This document shows, one piece after another, positions 1-7,877 of a stretch of DNA of 16,110 nt. This stretch comes from Flavobacterium sp. UBA6195 (lineage in GTDB: Bacteria > Bacteroidota > Bacteroidia > Flavobacteriales > Flavobacteriaceae). The stretch covers positions 386-16,495 of the forward strand of contig NZ_DITB01000023.1 of NCBI RefSeq assembly GCF_002422095.1, written 5' to 3'. Under the pieces are notes generated by a model. That model made no database searches. It worked only from the letters and a program-made list of their open reading frames with translations, and was not told the origin of the DNA. Made by a program: the position numbers and the translations under genes. Within the stretch, counting starts at the first letter, position 1. Each line of letters begins with the position of its first letter.

Positions 1-431
1 ATAAGAATTGGTAAAAGCATTGAAATAAGCTCACCCCACATACTTTCAGGCTCCTTTTCATACTCTACAAGTTTTCCTTCGTTTGAAGCTTTTTGTAAGT
101 TTTCTTGAAATGTTTTTAAATCCCCAATTTCAAAGAAATAATGAGGTCCTTTCGTATTTAATTTACCAAGAACATCATTTTTAACTTTGTCATGTGTTTT
201 GTCTGTTAAAGCTGTTTTTTTTAAAAAAACGGTAGCTTTTGTATTAGTAAAAACAACCTTTTCAACCTGATTTTTATCTAAAAATTGGTAAAATTTTGAT
301 AAAGTAGTAGGTGCAGGATTACTTAAATCTAATCCTTGTGTAAACAAACTTATAGTAAAAAAAATTATCAAGACAAGTACAATACTCATCCACGGACTAA
401 ACTTAAAGCCAGAATTATTATTTTGTGCCAT
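1..431 (-). CDS. ftsH: ATP-dependent zinc metalloprotease FtsH, N-terminal part (runs off left edge)
   Basis: Reading leftward from an ATG at 431, the frame stays open for 143 codons to the window edge, so only the N-terminus is present. The visible protein starts MAQNNNSGFKFSPW, has one membrane segment at about residues 14-34 and then a mixed domain of about 100 residues, matching the periplasmic FtsH extracellular domain. A second hydrophobic segment (ESMWGELISMLLPIL) begins at the very edge. The AAA+ ATPase and HExxH protease parts lie outside the window, so the call rests on N-terminal architecture and context. FtsH is a hexameric inner-membrane protease that degrades misfolded membrane proteins and some regulators. 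The gene begins 7 bases after the rsfS stop, which indicates co-transcription; an rsfS-ftsH pair is common in Bacteroidota. Confidence 0.85.
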   Translation of the reverse strand, partial: MAQNNNSGFKFSPWMSIVLVLIIFFTISLFTQGLDLSNPAPTTLSKFYQFLDKNQVEKVVFTNTKATVFLKKTALTDKTHDKVKNDVLGKLNTKGPHYFFEIGDLKTFQENLQKASNEGKLVEYEKEPESMWGELISMLLPIL

Positions 432-438
432 AAAATTT

Positions 439-810
439 TTAGTAATTAGTGTCTATAGTTGTAATTTTTGCATCACCCCATAAACTTTCAATATTGTAGT
501 ATTCTCTAATGTGTTTTTGAAAAACATGAACAACGATACTTACATAATCCATAAGTACCCATTCGCCATTTTGTTCTCCTTCAACATGCCATGGTTTTTC
601 TTTTAATTCTTTTGAAACCACTTTTTGAATAGAGCCAATGATGGCATTAACTTGTGTATTTGAATTACCGTTACAGATTACGAAATAATCACAAACCGTG
701 TTTTCTATTTCCCTTAAATCAAGAATATTAATATCATTTCCCTTTACGTCTTCAATTCCTTTGATGATAAGTGCTAATAAATCATCATTATTCGTATTTT
801 TTTTCGTCAT
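439..810 (-). CDS. rsfS: Ribosomal silencing factor RsfS (YbeB/Iojap family)
   Basis: This 123-residue protein has the usual length and hallmarks of the RsfS/YbeB/Iojap family: a DLR segment near residue 31, CDYFVICNGNS at about 40-50, and the C-terminal block EGEQNGEWVLMDY followed by VVHVF and REYYNIESLWGDA (about 77-114). In this family the protein binds ribosomal protein uL14 on the large subunit, blocks joining with the small subunit and lowers translation in slow growth or starvation. It is the first gene of a leftward unit with ftsH (7-base gap) and lies back to back with birA. Codons 3-5 contain a run of eight A residues on the coding strand. A TACCTTTG box sits about 20 bases before the start codon. 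Confidence 0.95.
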   Translation of the reverse strand: MTKKNTNNDDLLALIIKGIEDVKGNDINILDLREIENTVCDYFVICNGNSNTQVNAIIGSIQKVVSKELKEKPWHVEGEQNGEWVLMDYVSIVVHVFQKHIREYYNIESLWGDAKITTIDTNY

Positions 811-830
811 GTAATATTTATCATTTTATG

Positions 831-838
831 CAAAGGTA
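831..838 (-). promoter_or_regulatory. Candidate -7 box (TACCTTTG) for rsfS-ftsH
   Basis: Read on the minus strand this is TACCTTTG, a full match to the Bacteroidota -7 consensus TAnnTTTG, 20 bases before the rsfS ATG. No clean TTG -33 element stands 17-23 bases upstream; a TTC is the nearest approximation. The link to rsfS is inferred from position. Confidence 0.5.
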
Positions 839-857
839 TCATTTTTTGTGATTATTT

Positions 858-885
858 TTGAACCTTAACATAAGATTAAATTTTG
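858..885 (+). promoter_or_regulatory. Weak candidate promoter for birA
   Basis: TTG at 858-860 is followed 16 bases later by TAAATTTTG (877-885), which fits TAnnTTTG only if one extra base is allowed. The birA ATG is 10 bases further on, which would give a very short leader. This is a weak match and is noted because nothing better lies in the 85-base divergent gap. Confidence 0.22.
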
Positions 886-895
886 TTATTTAAAT

Positions 896-1627
896 ATGAG
901 AATAATCAAACTCGATGCCATAGATTCAACCAACCATTTTTTAAAAGCGCTTTCGGTTCAAGAAAGTTGTGAAAATTTCACTGTTGTTAGTACAGAATCA
1001 CAAACGGAAGGAAAGGGTCAAAGAGGTTCGGATTGGGCTTCTGAAGTTGGTAAAAACCTTACTTTTAGCGTTTTATACAATCAAAATATTGAAGGGATTA
1101 CGAGTTTATTTACTCTAAACATTTTGGTAGCAATTAGTGTTGTTGATGTTTTAAAATCTGTTAGCAATCTTAATTTTGTCATTAAATGGCCGAACGACAT
1201 TTTGGCAGAGAATAAAAAAATAGGTGGCATTTTAATCGAAAATACTTTTAAAAATTCAAAAGAAGTCCAATCCATAATTGGTATTGGTTTGAATGTGAAT
1301 CAATCTCAATTTGAGAATTTGCCTCAAGCATCTTCATTGTACCAGTTAGAAAATAAAATTTTTGATAGAGAAACATTGCTGATTTCAATTGTGAATCGGT
1401 TGGAATTCAATTTAAATCAGATAAAAGTTTTAGGAGAAACTCATTTTTGGAATGCCTATCATCAAATTTTGTTTAAGAAAGATGTAGTTTCTACGTTTGA
1501 GTCAGTTGCAGGAAATCGCTTTGTTGGTAAAATTCAAGAAGTTACTCAAGAAGGCAAATTAGCAGTGTTGTTGGAAGATGATACTATCCGATTTTTTGAT
1601 GTCAAAGAAATTAAAATGCTTTACTAA
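896..1627 (+). CDS. birA: Biotin--[acetyl-CoA-carboxylase] ligase BirA (catalytic type, no DNA-binding domain)
   Basis: The 243-residue protein carries the biotin protein ligase signatures in order: DSTN at residues 10-13, the biotinyl-AMP loop GKGQRGSDW at 39-47 (the GRGRRGR..W motif), KWPNDI at 97-102, KIGGILIE at 108-115 and GIGLNVN at 129-135. A short C-terminal domain follows (about 195-243, GNRFVGKIQEV...GKLAVLLEDD). It joins biotin to the carboxyl-carrier protein of acetyl-CoA carboxylase and related enzymes through biotinyl-5'-AMP. The protein begins directly with the catalytic domain, so the winged-helix repressor domain of E. coli BirA is absent and it should act as an enzyme only (group I). 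It is divergent from rsfS, an arrangement seen in other Flavobacteriaceae. Confidence 0.95.
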   Translation: MRIIKLDAIDSTNHFLKALSVQESCENFTVVSTESQTEGKGQRGSDWASEVGKNLTFSVLYNQNIEGITSLFTLNILVAISVVDVLKSVSNLNFVIKWPNDILAENKKIGGILIENTFKNSKEVQSIIGIGLNVNQSQFENLPQASSLYQLENKIFDRETLLISIVNRLEFNLNQIKVLGETHFWNAYHQILFKKDVVSTFESVAGNRFVGKIQEVTQEGKLAVLLEDDTIRFFDVKEIKMLY

Positions 1628-1661
1628 ATTAAATACCGCTTAAAATCCTCAAACCTTTGTT

Positions 1662-1688
1662 AAACTTCGCTAAAAAGTTTTTGTTTTT
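1662..1688 (+). terminator. Weak hairpin after birA
   Basis: AAACTT (1662-1667) can pair with AAGTTT (1675-1680) around a 7-base loop and is followed by TTGTTTTT. The stem is only six mostly A-T pairs, so it may be a poor terminator or chance. It lies between the birA stop and the candidate ccsBA promoter. Confidence 0.25.
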
Positions 1689-1691
1689 AAG

Positions 1692-1699
1692 TACATTTG
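1692..1699 (+). promoter_or_regulatory. Candidate -7 box (TACATTTG) for ccsBA
   Basis: TACATTTG fits TAnnTTTG exactly and lies 32 bases before the ccsBA start codon. A TTC at 1666-1668, 23 bases upstream, is the closest thing to the TTG -33 element. Assignment is by motif and position only. Confidence 0.42.
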
Positions 1700-1731
1700 C
1701 GACAATTTATTATAAATGATTCCTTAAACTC

Positions 1732-4700
1732 ATGGAGAAAAAAATACTTTCCTTGTTATCTTCCACTCGCTTAATGGCTTTTTTGTTTATACTTTTTGCC
1801 CTTGCCATGGCAGCCGGAACTTTTATCGAAGATGCCTACAATACTGATACTGCTCGAGTTATTGTTTACAATGCCGTTTGGTTTGAAGTAATTATGGTGT
1901 TTTTTGTTATTAATTTTTTAGGTAACATCAAGCGTTATCAATTACACAAAAAAGAAAATTGGGCGACTTTAATTTTGCACCTTTCTTTTATTCTAATTAT
2001 AGTTGGAGCTTTTGTTACTCGTTATATCAGTTATGAAGGAATGATGCCAATCAGAGAAGGCGAATCGGCCAATATGATTTATTCCGATAAACCTTATCTA
2101 ACGGTTTTGGTTGATGGAAATCACGAAGGACAAATGCGTCGTAAAACTTTTGAAAAAGGATTGTATTTGGCGCCAGAAGTTAAAGACGACGCTTTTTTGA
2201 ATGCTTTTGCAAGTAACGATTTCTCAATGAGTGGTGAATTCAGTGGAATTCCATTTGAAGTGGAACATCAAGAATTTGTTATGAACGCCACCGAAACGGT
2301 TCTAGCTTCTGAAACTGGTCAATTGATGATTAAAATGGTTGAGTCGAGTGGAGGAACACGTCATGAACATTACTTAAAAGAAGGTGAAGTTCAAAACTTA
2401 CACAACGTGCTTTTTGCTTTCAATAAATATACAGAAGGTGCAATTAACATTACTAAAATTGCTGAAGCCTACACGATTCAAACACCTTTTGAAGGAGATT
2501 TTATGCGAATGGCAGATAAATTACAAGGTAAAGTGGTAAAAGATTCTGTGCAACCTTTAATGTTACGTTCGTTGTATAATATTGGTGGAGCTCAATTTGT
2601 ATTTCCAGAACCAGCAATCAAAGGAGAATTGACTTTCAAATCGAATAATGATTTCAAAGACAAACAAACCGATGATGCCTTAAAAGTAAAAATTAAAACA
2701 CAAGGTAAAGAAGAAATCTTAACTTTAGTTGGTTCAAAAGGAAAGCAAGGAGTTCCACAAACGGTTAAGATTGGTGATTTAGAATTTACACTTTTCTTTG
2801 GAAGTAAAATTTACAATACGCCTTTCACAGTGAAACTTGACGATTTCATTGCGGATAAATATCCTGGAACAGAAAAAAGTTATTCGGCTTTCAAAAGTAA
2901 AATTGAAGTGGCTGACACCGAACAAGGAAAAACATTTAAAGATAGTGTTTTCATGAATCATATTTTAGATTATAGAGGATTTAGATTCTTCCAAGCCGGA
3001 TTTGATCCAGACGAAAAAGGAACACAATTATCTGTAAGTCACGATTTCTGGGGAACTTGGATTACTTACATTGGTTATTTCTTGTTGTATTTTGGTTTGA
3101 TGGCGATATTATTTACGAAAAATAGTCGTTTTTCAAGTTTGAAAGAGAAATTAGAAAAAGTAAAAGCTAAAAAAGCAGGTTTATTGAGCGTGTTTTTGAT
3201 TTTATTTTCTTCATTAACTTTTGCACAACAACACAATCACCAACCTAGTAAAGAAGAAATTCTGAAGTTGTTAAAGAAATACGAAGTTTCAGCTGAACAT
3301 GCGAATGAATTTGGAAAAATCGTAATTCAAGATGGTGGTCGTATGAAACCTATAAATACGTTTTCATCGGAATTACTTCGTAAAGTATCTAAAAGTGATA
3401 CGTATGAAGGCATGAATTCCGATCAAGCGTTTTTATCGATGACGCAATATCCTCAGTATTGGTATTCGTTGCCAATCATCTATTTAAAAAGAGGAAATGA
3501 CAGTATTCGTAAATTAATTGGAGTTGAAAAAGAAGCAAAATATGCGCCTTTAGTAGCCTTTTTCGATGAAACTGGGAGCTATAAATTAGCTAAAGTTTTA
3601 GAAACGGCTTATAAAGAACCAGTGCCGAATCAATTTCAAAAAGATTTCATTGAAGCCGATAAGAAAGTAAACCTTTTATATTCCGCTTTAAGCGGACAAA
3701 TATTGAAAGTGTTCCCAGTTCCAGGCGATAAATCGAATAAATGGGTTTCGTTTTTAGAAATCAACCAACCAACAGGAACTGCTTTGGATTCCATTAAAAA
3801 TGTAATGCCATTTTATTTGAATGCCTTAGATAAAGCATCTCAAAGTAAAAATTACGAACTACCAAATAGCCTTTTAAAAGGACTAACCGAATACCAAAAG
3901 AAATACGGAAAAGCCGTAATGCTTTCGGAAAGTAAAATCAATTCTGAAATTACGTATAATAAATATGATATTTTCAAGAGATTATATTATATGTATATGC
4001 TAGCTGGTGTTTTAATGTTAGCTTTCTGTATTGTTCAAATTTTCAAAAATTCCAAAGCCATCCGAACGACTATCAATGTTTTTCATGGATTAATAGGATT
4101 GTTTTTCATTTTGCATTTAGCAGGTTTAATTGTAAGATGGTACATTTCAGGTCACGCGCCTTGGAGTGATGCGTATGAAAGTATGATTTATGTGGGTTGG
4201 GCAACGATGTTCTTTGGATTAGCTTTCGGGAAAGATTCGAAACTTACGGTAGCTTCAACTGCTTTTGTAACTTCAATGATTTTGATGATTGCACATTGGA
4301 ACTGGATGGATCCTTCGATCGGAAACTTACAACCAGTTTTAAATTCGTATTGGTTAATGATTCACGTTGCAGTAATCGTAGCGAGTTACGGACCATTTAC
4401 TTTAGCGATGGTTTTAGGTTTAGTTTCGTTATTCTTGATGATTTTCACAAACGAAAAGAACAAAGAAAGAATGAAATTAAGCATCGACGAAATTACGTAT
4501 ATCAATGAAATGGCATTAACTGTAGGTTTAGTCATGTTAACCATAGGAAACTTCCTTGGCGGACAATGGGCTAACGAAAGTTGGGGACGTTATTGGGGTT
4601 GGGACCCAAAAGAAACTTGGGCTTTAATCAGTATTATGGTGTATGCATTTGTAATTCACGCGCGTTTTGTACCAGCATTGAGAGGAAGATGGATTTATAA

Positions 4701-4890
4701 CGTAATGAGCGTTTTAGCTTTCGCTTCAATTTTAATGACGTATTTTGGAGTAAACTTCCACTTGAGTGGTTTACACAGTTATGCTTCTGGAGAAAAACAA
4801 AATGTTACGTATTACTTTGTGATTTTAGCAATTGTCTTATTAATATCGGCAATAGCTTACTTTCCGTATAAGAAATATTATAAAAAATAA
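1732..4890 (+). CDS. ccsBA: Fused cytochrome c biogenesis protein CcsB-CcsA (ResB-ResC, System II haem lyase)
   Basis: This 1052-residue membrane protein joins ResB/CcsB to CcsA. The N-terminal part has membrane segments near 13-30, 47-65 and 77-97, a large periplasmic ResB-like domain (about 100-440) and a segment at 441-461. A basic cytoplasmic loop and another hydrophobic stretch (about 481-498) lead to a second periplasmic region (about 500-748). The CcsA part has several membrane segments from 751 to 1045 and the WWD haem-handling motif WGRYWGWDPKETWAL at 951-965. Candidate haem ligands by analogy with studied CcsBA proteins are H83 in the third segment, H808 (SGHAPW), H878 and H1010 or H1015. 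In the family it exports haem and attaches it to CxxCH motifs of c-type cytochromes. Fused CcsBA occurs naturally in Bacteroidetes and epsilonproteobacteria. The gene appears monocistronic. Confidence 0.95.
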   Translation: MEKKILSLLSSTRLMAFLFILFALAMAAGTFIEDAYNTDTARVIVYNAVWFEVIMVFFVINFLGNIKRYQLHKKENWATLILHLSFILIIVGAFVTRYISYEGMMPIREGESANMIYSDKPYLTVLVDGNHEGQMRRKTFEKGLYLAPEVKDDAFLNAFASNDFSMSGEFSGIPFEVEHQEFVMNATETVLASETGQLMIKMVESSGGTRHEHYLKEGEVQNLHNVLFAFNKYTEGAINITKIAEAYTIQTPFEGDFMRMADKLQGKVVKDSVQPLMLRSLYNIGGAQFVFPEPAIKGELTFKSNNDFKDKQTDDALKVKIKTQGKEEILTLVGSKGKQGVPQTVKIGDLEFTLFFGSKIYNTPFTVKLDDFIADKYPGTEKSYSAFKSKIEVADTEQGKTFKDSVFMNHILDYRGFRFFQAGFDPDEKGTQLSVSHDFWGTWITYIGYFLLYFGLMAILFTKNSRFSSLKEKLEKVKAKKAGLLSVFLILFSSLTFAQQHNHQPSKEEILKLLKKYEVSAEHANEFGKIVIQDGGRMKPINTFSSELLRKVSKSDTYEGMNSDQAFLSMTQYPQYWYSLPIIYLKRGNDSIRKLIGVEKEAKYAPLVAFFDETGSYKLAKVLETAYKEPVPNQFQKDFIEADKKVNLLYSALSGQILKVFPVPGDKSNKWVSFLEINQPTGTALDSIKNVMPFYLNALDKASQSKNYELPNSLLKGLTEYQKKYGKAVMLSESKINSEITYNKYDIFKRLYYMYMLAGVLMLAFCIVQIFKNSKAIRTTINVFHGLIGLFFILHLAGLIVRWYISGHAPWSDAYESMIYVGWATMFFGLAFGKDSKLTVASTAFVTSMILMIAHWNWMDPSIGNLQPVLNSYWLMIHVAVIVASYGPFTLAMVLGLVSLFLMIFTNEKNKERMKLSIDEITYINEMALTVGLVMLTIGNFLGGQWANESWGRYWGWDPKETWALISIMVYAFVIHARFVPALRGRWIYNVMSVLAFASILMTYFGVNFHLSGLHSYASGEKQNVTYYFVILAIVLLISAIAYFPYKKYYKK

Positions 4891-4896
4891 GAATTT

Positions 4897-4923
4897 GGTC
4901 GCTAATAAGCGGCCATTTTTTTT
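4897..4923 (+). terminator. Intrinsic terminator after ccsBA
   Basis: GGTCGCT (4897-4903) and AGCGGCC (4908-4914) form a 7-pair stem with one G-U wobble and an AATA loop, followed by A and eight T residues. It starts 7 bases after the ccsBA stop, so it should end that transcript and separate it from the peroxidase gene. Confidence 0.75.
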
Positions 4924-4958
4924 AAGAAATGTTTATCAAAAATTGCGTTTTAATATCC

Positions 4959-4966
4959 TAACTTTG
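4959..4966 (+). promoter_or_regulatory. Candidate -7 box (TAACTTTG) for the glutathione peroxidase gene
   Basis: TAACTTTG is an exact TAnnTTTG match 13 bases before the start codon, just after the ccsBA terminator. A TTG at 4943-4945 is only 13 bases upstream, shorter than the usual 17-23, so the -33 element is uncertain. The same octamer occurs upstream of menD and uvrB. Confidence 0.45.
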
Positions 4967-4979
4967 AAATAAAAAAAAG

Positions 4980-5573
4980 ATGAAGAAATTAGTAACCTTG
5001 TTTTCAGTAGCAGCATTGATTTTTAGTTGTCAAAATCAGGCACAAAAAAAGCAAACAGCTACTCCAACAGCAACCACAACACCTATGGCAAAAGAAACGA
5101 TTTATCAATTTAAAGTAGAAGATTTAAGTGGCGATACTTTTGATTTTTCAACCTTAAAAGGAAAGAAAATCTTAGTAGTTAATACCGCTTCGGAATGTGG
5201 TTTAACACCGCAATACGAACAATTACAAGCCATTTACGAGAAATACAAAGACAAAAACTTCGTAATTGTAGGTTTTCCAGCCAATAATTTTGGAGCGCAA
5301 GAGCCAGGAACCAACCAACAAATCGCTACTTTCTGCCAACAAAATTATGGTGTTTCGTTTCCAATGATGGCTAAAATTTCGGTAAAAGGTGGCGATATGC
5401 ATCCTGTGTATCAATTCCTAACACAGAAAGCTAAAAATGGATTACAGGACAGTGAAGTAGAATGGAACTTCCAAAAATACTTAATTAATGAAAACGGTGA
5501 ATTAGCAAAAGTAGTGTCACCAAGAACATTACCTACAGATGCTGAAATCGTAAATTGGATTGAAGGGAAATAG
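4980..5573 (+). CDS. Glutathione peroxidase family lipoprotein (Cys-type thiol peroxidase)
   Basis: The 197-residue protein starts with a lipoprotein signal: basic MKK, a hydrophobic core and lipobox LIFSC with C17 as the lipidated residue, then a Thr/Pro/Ala-rich linker (about 21-37). The peroxidase domain follows. The peroxidatic cysteine is C73 in NTASECG, with Q107 in FGAQEPG and W162-N163 in VEWNFQKYL completing the family's catalytic set. C119 (ATFCQQNYGVSFPM) sits where Cys-type members such as E. coli BtuE have their resolving cysteine. It probably reduces hydrogen peroxide or lipid peroxides using thioredoxin-like donors. Residues after C17 (QNQAQKK) lack the acidic patch linked to surface export in Flavobacteria, so I infer a periplasm-facing lipoprotein. 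The usual FPCNQFG motif reads FPANNFG here. Confidence 0.92.
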   Translation: MKKLVTLFSVAALIFSCQNQAQKKQTATPTATTTPMAKETIYQFKVEDLSGDTFDFSTLKGKKILVVNTASECGLTPQYEQLQAIYEKYKDKNFVIVGFPANNFGAQEPGTNQQIATFCQQNYGVSFPMMAKISVKGGDMHPVYQFLTQKAKNGLQDSEVEWNFQKYLINENGELAKVVSPRTLPTDAEIVNWIEGK

Positions 5574-5596
5574 TTAGTAATTAGCGTTCAATATAT

Positions 5597-5639
5597 AGTG
5601 TTCAGTTTATTCTTTTTTAGAATACTGAACACTTTTTTT
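5597..5639. terminator. Two-way intrinsic terminator between the peroxidase and GNAT genes
   Basis: AGTGTTCAGT (5597-5606) pairs perfectly with ACTGAACACT (5624-5633), with further pairing of ATTCT and AGAAT inside the loop. On the plus strand a run of seven T residues (5633-5639) follows. The minus-strand GNAT stop codon (5638-5640) lies in this run, so the same hairpin sits immediately after that gene and can end both convergent transcripts. Confidence 0.8.
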
Positions 5640-6132
5640 ATAATATCTTCTGAACAAAAACAGAATGCAACCATCGGTTAAATTTAAAGCCTGATTCTTT
5701 AATAAAACCAACTTCTTCAAAGCCAAATTTCTTATGAAAATCGATACTGTTTGTGTTTTCAGAATCGATAACGCCAATCATCGTGTGAAGGTTTTGTTGT
5801 TTGGCTTTTTCAATTAATTCGGTCAATAATAATTTCCCGATACCTTTTCCAATAACATTCTTATTCGCATAAACGGAATGTTCTACTGTGAATTTATACG
5901 CTTCTCTGAAACGAAATTCACTATAATAACCGAAGCCTATGACTTCATTATTCATTTCGGCAACAATCACGGGAAAACCTTTCTGAAGTTTTTCTTCAAA
6001 AATAGCTTCTTGTGTAGTTAAAGTTCGAATGTTATAATCGTACAAAGCAGTCGAATTCAAAATAGCATCGTTAATGATGTCTAAAATGGCTGGGCAATCT
6101 TGATTTTGATAGTCTCTAATTTTTATCTCCAT
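5638..6132 (-). CDS. GNAT family N-acetyltransferase (phosphinothricin/L-amino-acid acetyltransferase type)
   Basis: The 164-residue protein is a single GNAT domain. The acetyl-CoA pyrophosphate-binding loop is IGKGIGKLLL at about 94-103. The strand before it (EHSVYANKN) and the later segment VIDSENTNSIDFHKKFGFEEVG (about 121-142) resemble the Pat/MnaT group, which acetylates phosphinothricin, methionine sulfone or related amino acids. The C-terminal GFKFNRW...VFVQK is also typical of that group. It presumably moves an acetyl group from acetyl-CoA to a small amine in the cytoplasm, but the substrate cannot be read from sequence. It is convergent with the peroxidase gene and divergent from menD, so it is probably transcribed alone. 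No convincing promoter box was found directly upstream. Confidence 0.88.
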   Translation of the reverse strand: MEIKIRDYQNQDCPAILDIINDAILNSTALYDYNIRTLTTQEAIFEEKLQKGFPVIVAEMNNEVIGFGYYSEFRFREAYKFTVEHSVYANKNVIGKGIGKLLLTELIEKAKQQNLHTMIGVIDSENTNSIDFHKKFGFEEVGFIKESGFKFNRWLHSVFVQKIL

Positions 6133-6181
6133 TTCGCAAAGAAATTATATAGTAAAAGTACTAAAAACCTTTTCAACTTCG

Positions 6182-6189
6182 TAACTTTG
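6182..6189 (+). promoter_or_regulatory. Candidate -7 box (TAACTTTG) for menD
   Basis: TAACTTTG matches TAnnTTTG and ends 21 bases before the menD ATG. It lies in the 17-base block AACTTCGTAACTTTGTA (6175-6191), repeated exactly in inverted orientation upstream of uvrB. No clear TTG stands at the expected -33 position. Confidence 0.45.
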
Positions 6190-6210
6190 TAGTTCAGTTA
6201 TTTTTTTAAA

Positions 6211-7863
6211 ATGATGTATCCAAAAATTCCTTTAGCGCAAAGCATTATAGAGATTTGCCAACAAAAAGGTATCCAACATATCGTAATTTCACCAGGTTCA
6301 CGCAATGCTCCATTGACGATTGGATTTACAAATAATCCATATTTCAAATGTTACAGTATTGCTGATGAACGTTGTGCTGCATTTTTTGCTTTGGGAATTG
6401 CCCAACAAATTCAAAAACCCGTTGTTGTGGTTTGTACTTCGGGTTCGGCTTTACTGAATTATTATCCTGCAATAGCTGAGGCTTTTTACAGCCAAATTCC
6501 GTTGATAGTTATTTCAGCCGATAGACCACAAAACAAAATTGATATTGGTGACGGACAAACCATTCGTCAGGAAAATGTTTTTGCGAATCATAGTTTATAC
6601 AATGCCAATTTAAGCGAAGCTATTTCAGTTGAAAATGACAATCTTATTCAAATGGCTTTGCATGTTGCGGTTACCCAAAAAGGACCAGTTCACATCAACG
6701 CACCTTTTGAAGAACCTTTGTACGAAACCGTTTCTGAATTGCAAGTACAACCAGAAATTATAGATTTTAATACCAAAATTAAGTCTTTTTCATTAGGAAA
6801 TTCAACTATAGAAACTTGGGACAAAGCCACTAAGAAATTGATTTTAGTAGGAGAGTTGTTTCCAAATTCAGTAGAGCAAAAATATTTGGATGTTTTAGCG
6901 AATGATCCAAGTGTTGTGGTGTTAACCGAAAAAACATCTAATTTACATCACCTAACATTCATTGATCAGATTGATACTTTGATTACACCTTTCACGGATG
7001 AAGATTTTAAATATTTTCAACCTGAAATTCTTTTGACTTTTGGTGGAATGGTAGTTTCGAAACGTATTAAAGCGTTCTTACGAAAGTACAAACCAGCACA
7101 TCATTGGCATGTGGATGAGTTAAGAGCTTATGATACTTTTGGAGCGCTTACCAATCATTTTGAAACTAAAATTAATATTTTTTTGAGTAAGTTATTGATG
7201 GAGAATACTATTCAAAGTTCTTATAAATCAAGTATTGCTTCAATTTGGAAAGATAGAGTAGCGAAACATAAAGAATATACTGCAAAAATTCCGTTTTCAG
7301 ATTTTAAAGTGTTCGATTTTATTTGTCAAAATCTGCCAAAGAATATTCAGTTGCAAGTTAGTAATAGTTCGGCCATACGTTATTTGCAATTGTTTGATTT
7401 AGAAAAAAGCATACAAGTATTTTGTAATCGTGGTACAAGTGGAATTGATGGTAGTACTTCAACAGCTATTGGAGCTGCATCTGCGACAAATTTACCAACG
7501 ATTTTGATTACAGGCGATATTAGTTTTTTATACGACAGTAATGCTTTATGGAACAATTACATTCCCAAAAACTTCAAGATTATTTTGTTGAACAACAGTG
7601 GTGGTGGTATTTTTAGAATTCTACCTGGTCATCAAGAAACGGAAACGTTCAATACGTATTTTGAAACGTCTCATCAATTAAATGCTTCTCATTTAGCCAA
7701 AATGTATAATTTAGAGTATTTTGAAGCGAATGATCAACTTTCATTAGAAGAACAATGTAAAGTATTCTTAAACCAAAATGAAAAACCAAGTATTCTAGAA
7801 ATTTTTACACCTGAAAAAGAGAATGATGGGATTTTGTTGGGTTTTTTTAGAAGTTTGAAATAG
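6211..7863 (+). CDS. menD: MenD, SEPHCHC synthase of menaquinone synthesis
   Basis: The 550-residue protein is a full-length thiamine-diphosphate enzyme. MenD features in order are ISPGSRNAPL at about 26-35, DERCAAFFALG at 52-62 with the glutamate that activates the cofactor, TSGSALLNYYPA at 76-87, SADRP at 102-106 and GDGQTIRQ at 113-120. The C-terminal cofactor domain has NRGTSGIDGSTSTA at 406-419 and the Mg/ThDP motif from GDISFLYD (435) to NN (461-462), followed by SGGGIFRILPG. It condenses 2-oxoglutarate with isochorismate to give 2-succinyl-5-enolpyruvyl-6-hydroxy-3-cyclohexene-1-carboxylate. Other men genes are not in the window. The frame starts ATGATG, so the start could be at 6211 or 6214. 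It needs ThDP, the product of the kinase encoded further right. Confidence 0.96.
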   Translation: MMYPKIPLAQSIIEICQQKGIQHIVISPGSRNAPLTIGFTNNPYFKCYSIADERCAAFFALGIAQQIQKPVVVVCTSGSALLNYYPAIAEAFYSQIPLIVISADRPQNKIDIGDGQTIRQENVFANHSLYNANLSEAISVENDNLIQMALHVAVTQKGPVHINAPFEEPLYETVSELQVQPEIIDFNTKIKSFSLGNSTIETWDKATKKLILVGELFPNSVEQKYLDVLANDPSVVVLTEKTSNLHHLTFIDQIDTLITPFTDEDFKYFQPEILLTFGGMVVSKRIKAFLRKYKPAHHWHVDELRAYDTFGALTNHFETKINIFLSKLLMENTIQSSYKSSIASIWKDRVAKHKEYTAKIPFSDFKVFDFICQNLPKNIQLQVSNSSAIRYLQLFDLEKSIQVFCNRGTSGIDGSTSTAIGAASATNLPTILITGDISFLYDSNALWNNYIPKNFKIILLNNSGGGIFRILPGHQETETFNTYFETSHQLNASHLAKMYNLEYFEANDQLSLEEQCKVFLNQNEKPSILEIFTPEKENDGILLGFFRSLK

Positions 7864-7877
7864 TATTTGGGTTTATT

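Noticed and set aside
4197..4508. 103-codon open frame inside ccsBA in another plus frame
   Set aside because: It overlaps the conserved CcsA membrane region entirely, and its translation is rich in Phe, Asp and Arg with no domain. It is a shadow of the real gene.
1732..4890. Frameshift or artificial joining of two genes in ccsBA
   Set aside because: The frame is open throughout with conserved motifs on both sides, and natural CcsB-CcsA fusions are known in Bacteroidota.
7864..7877. Terminator between menD and the VOC gene
   Set aside because: The 14-base gap and its surroundings show no inverted repeat with a T-run.
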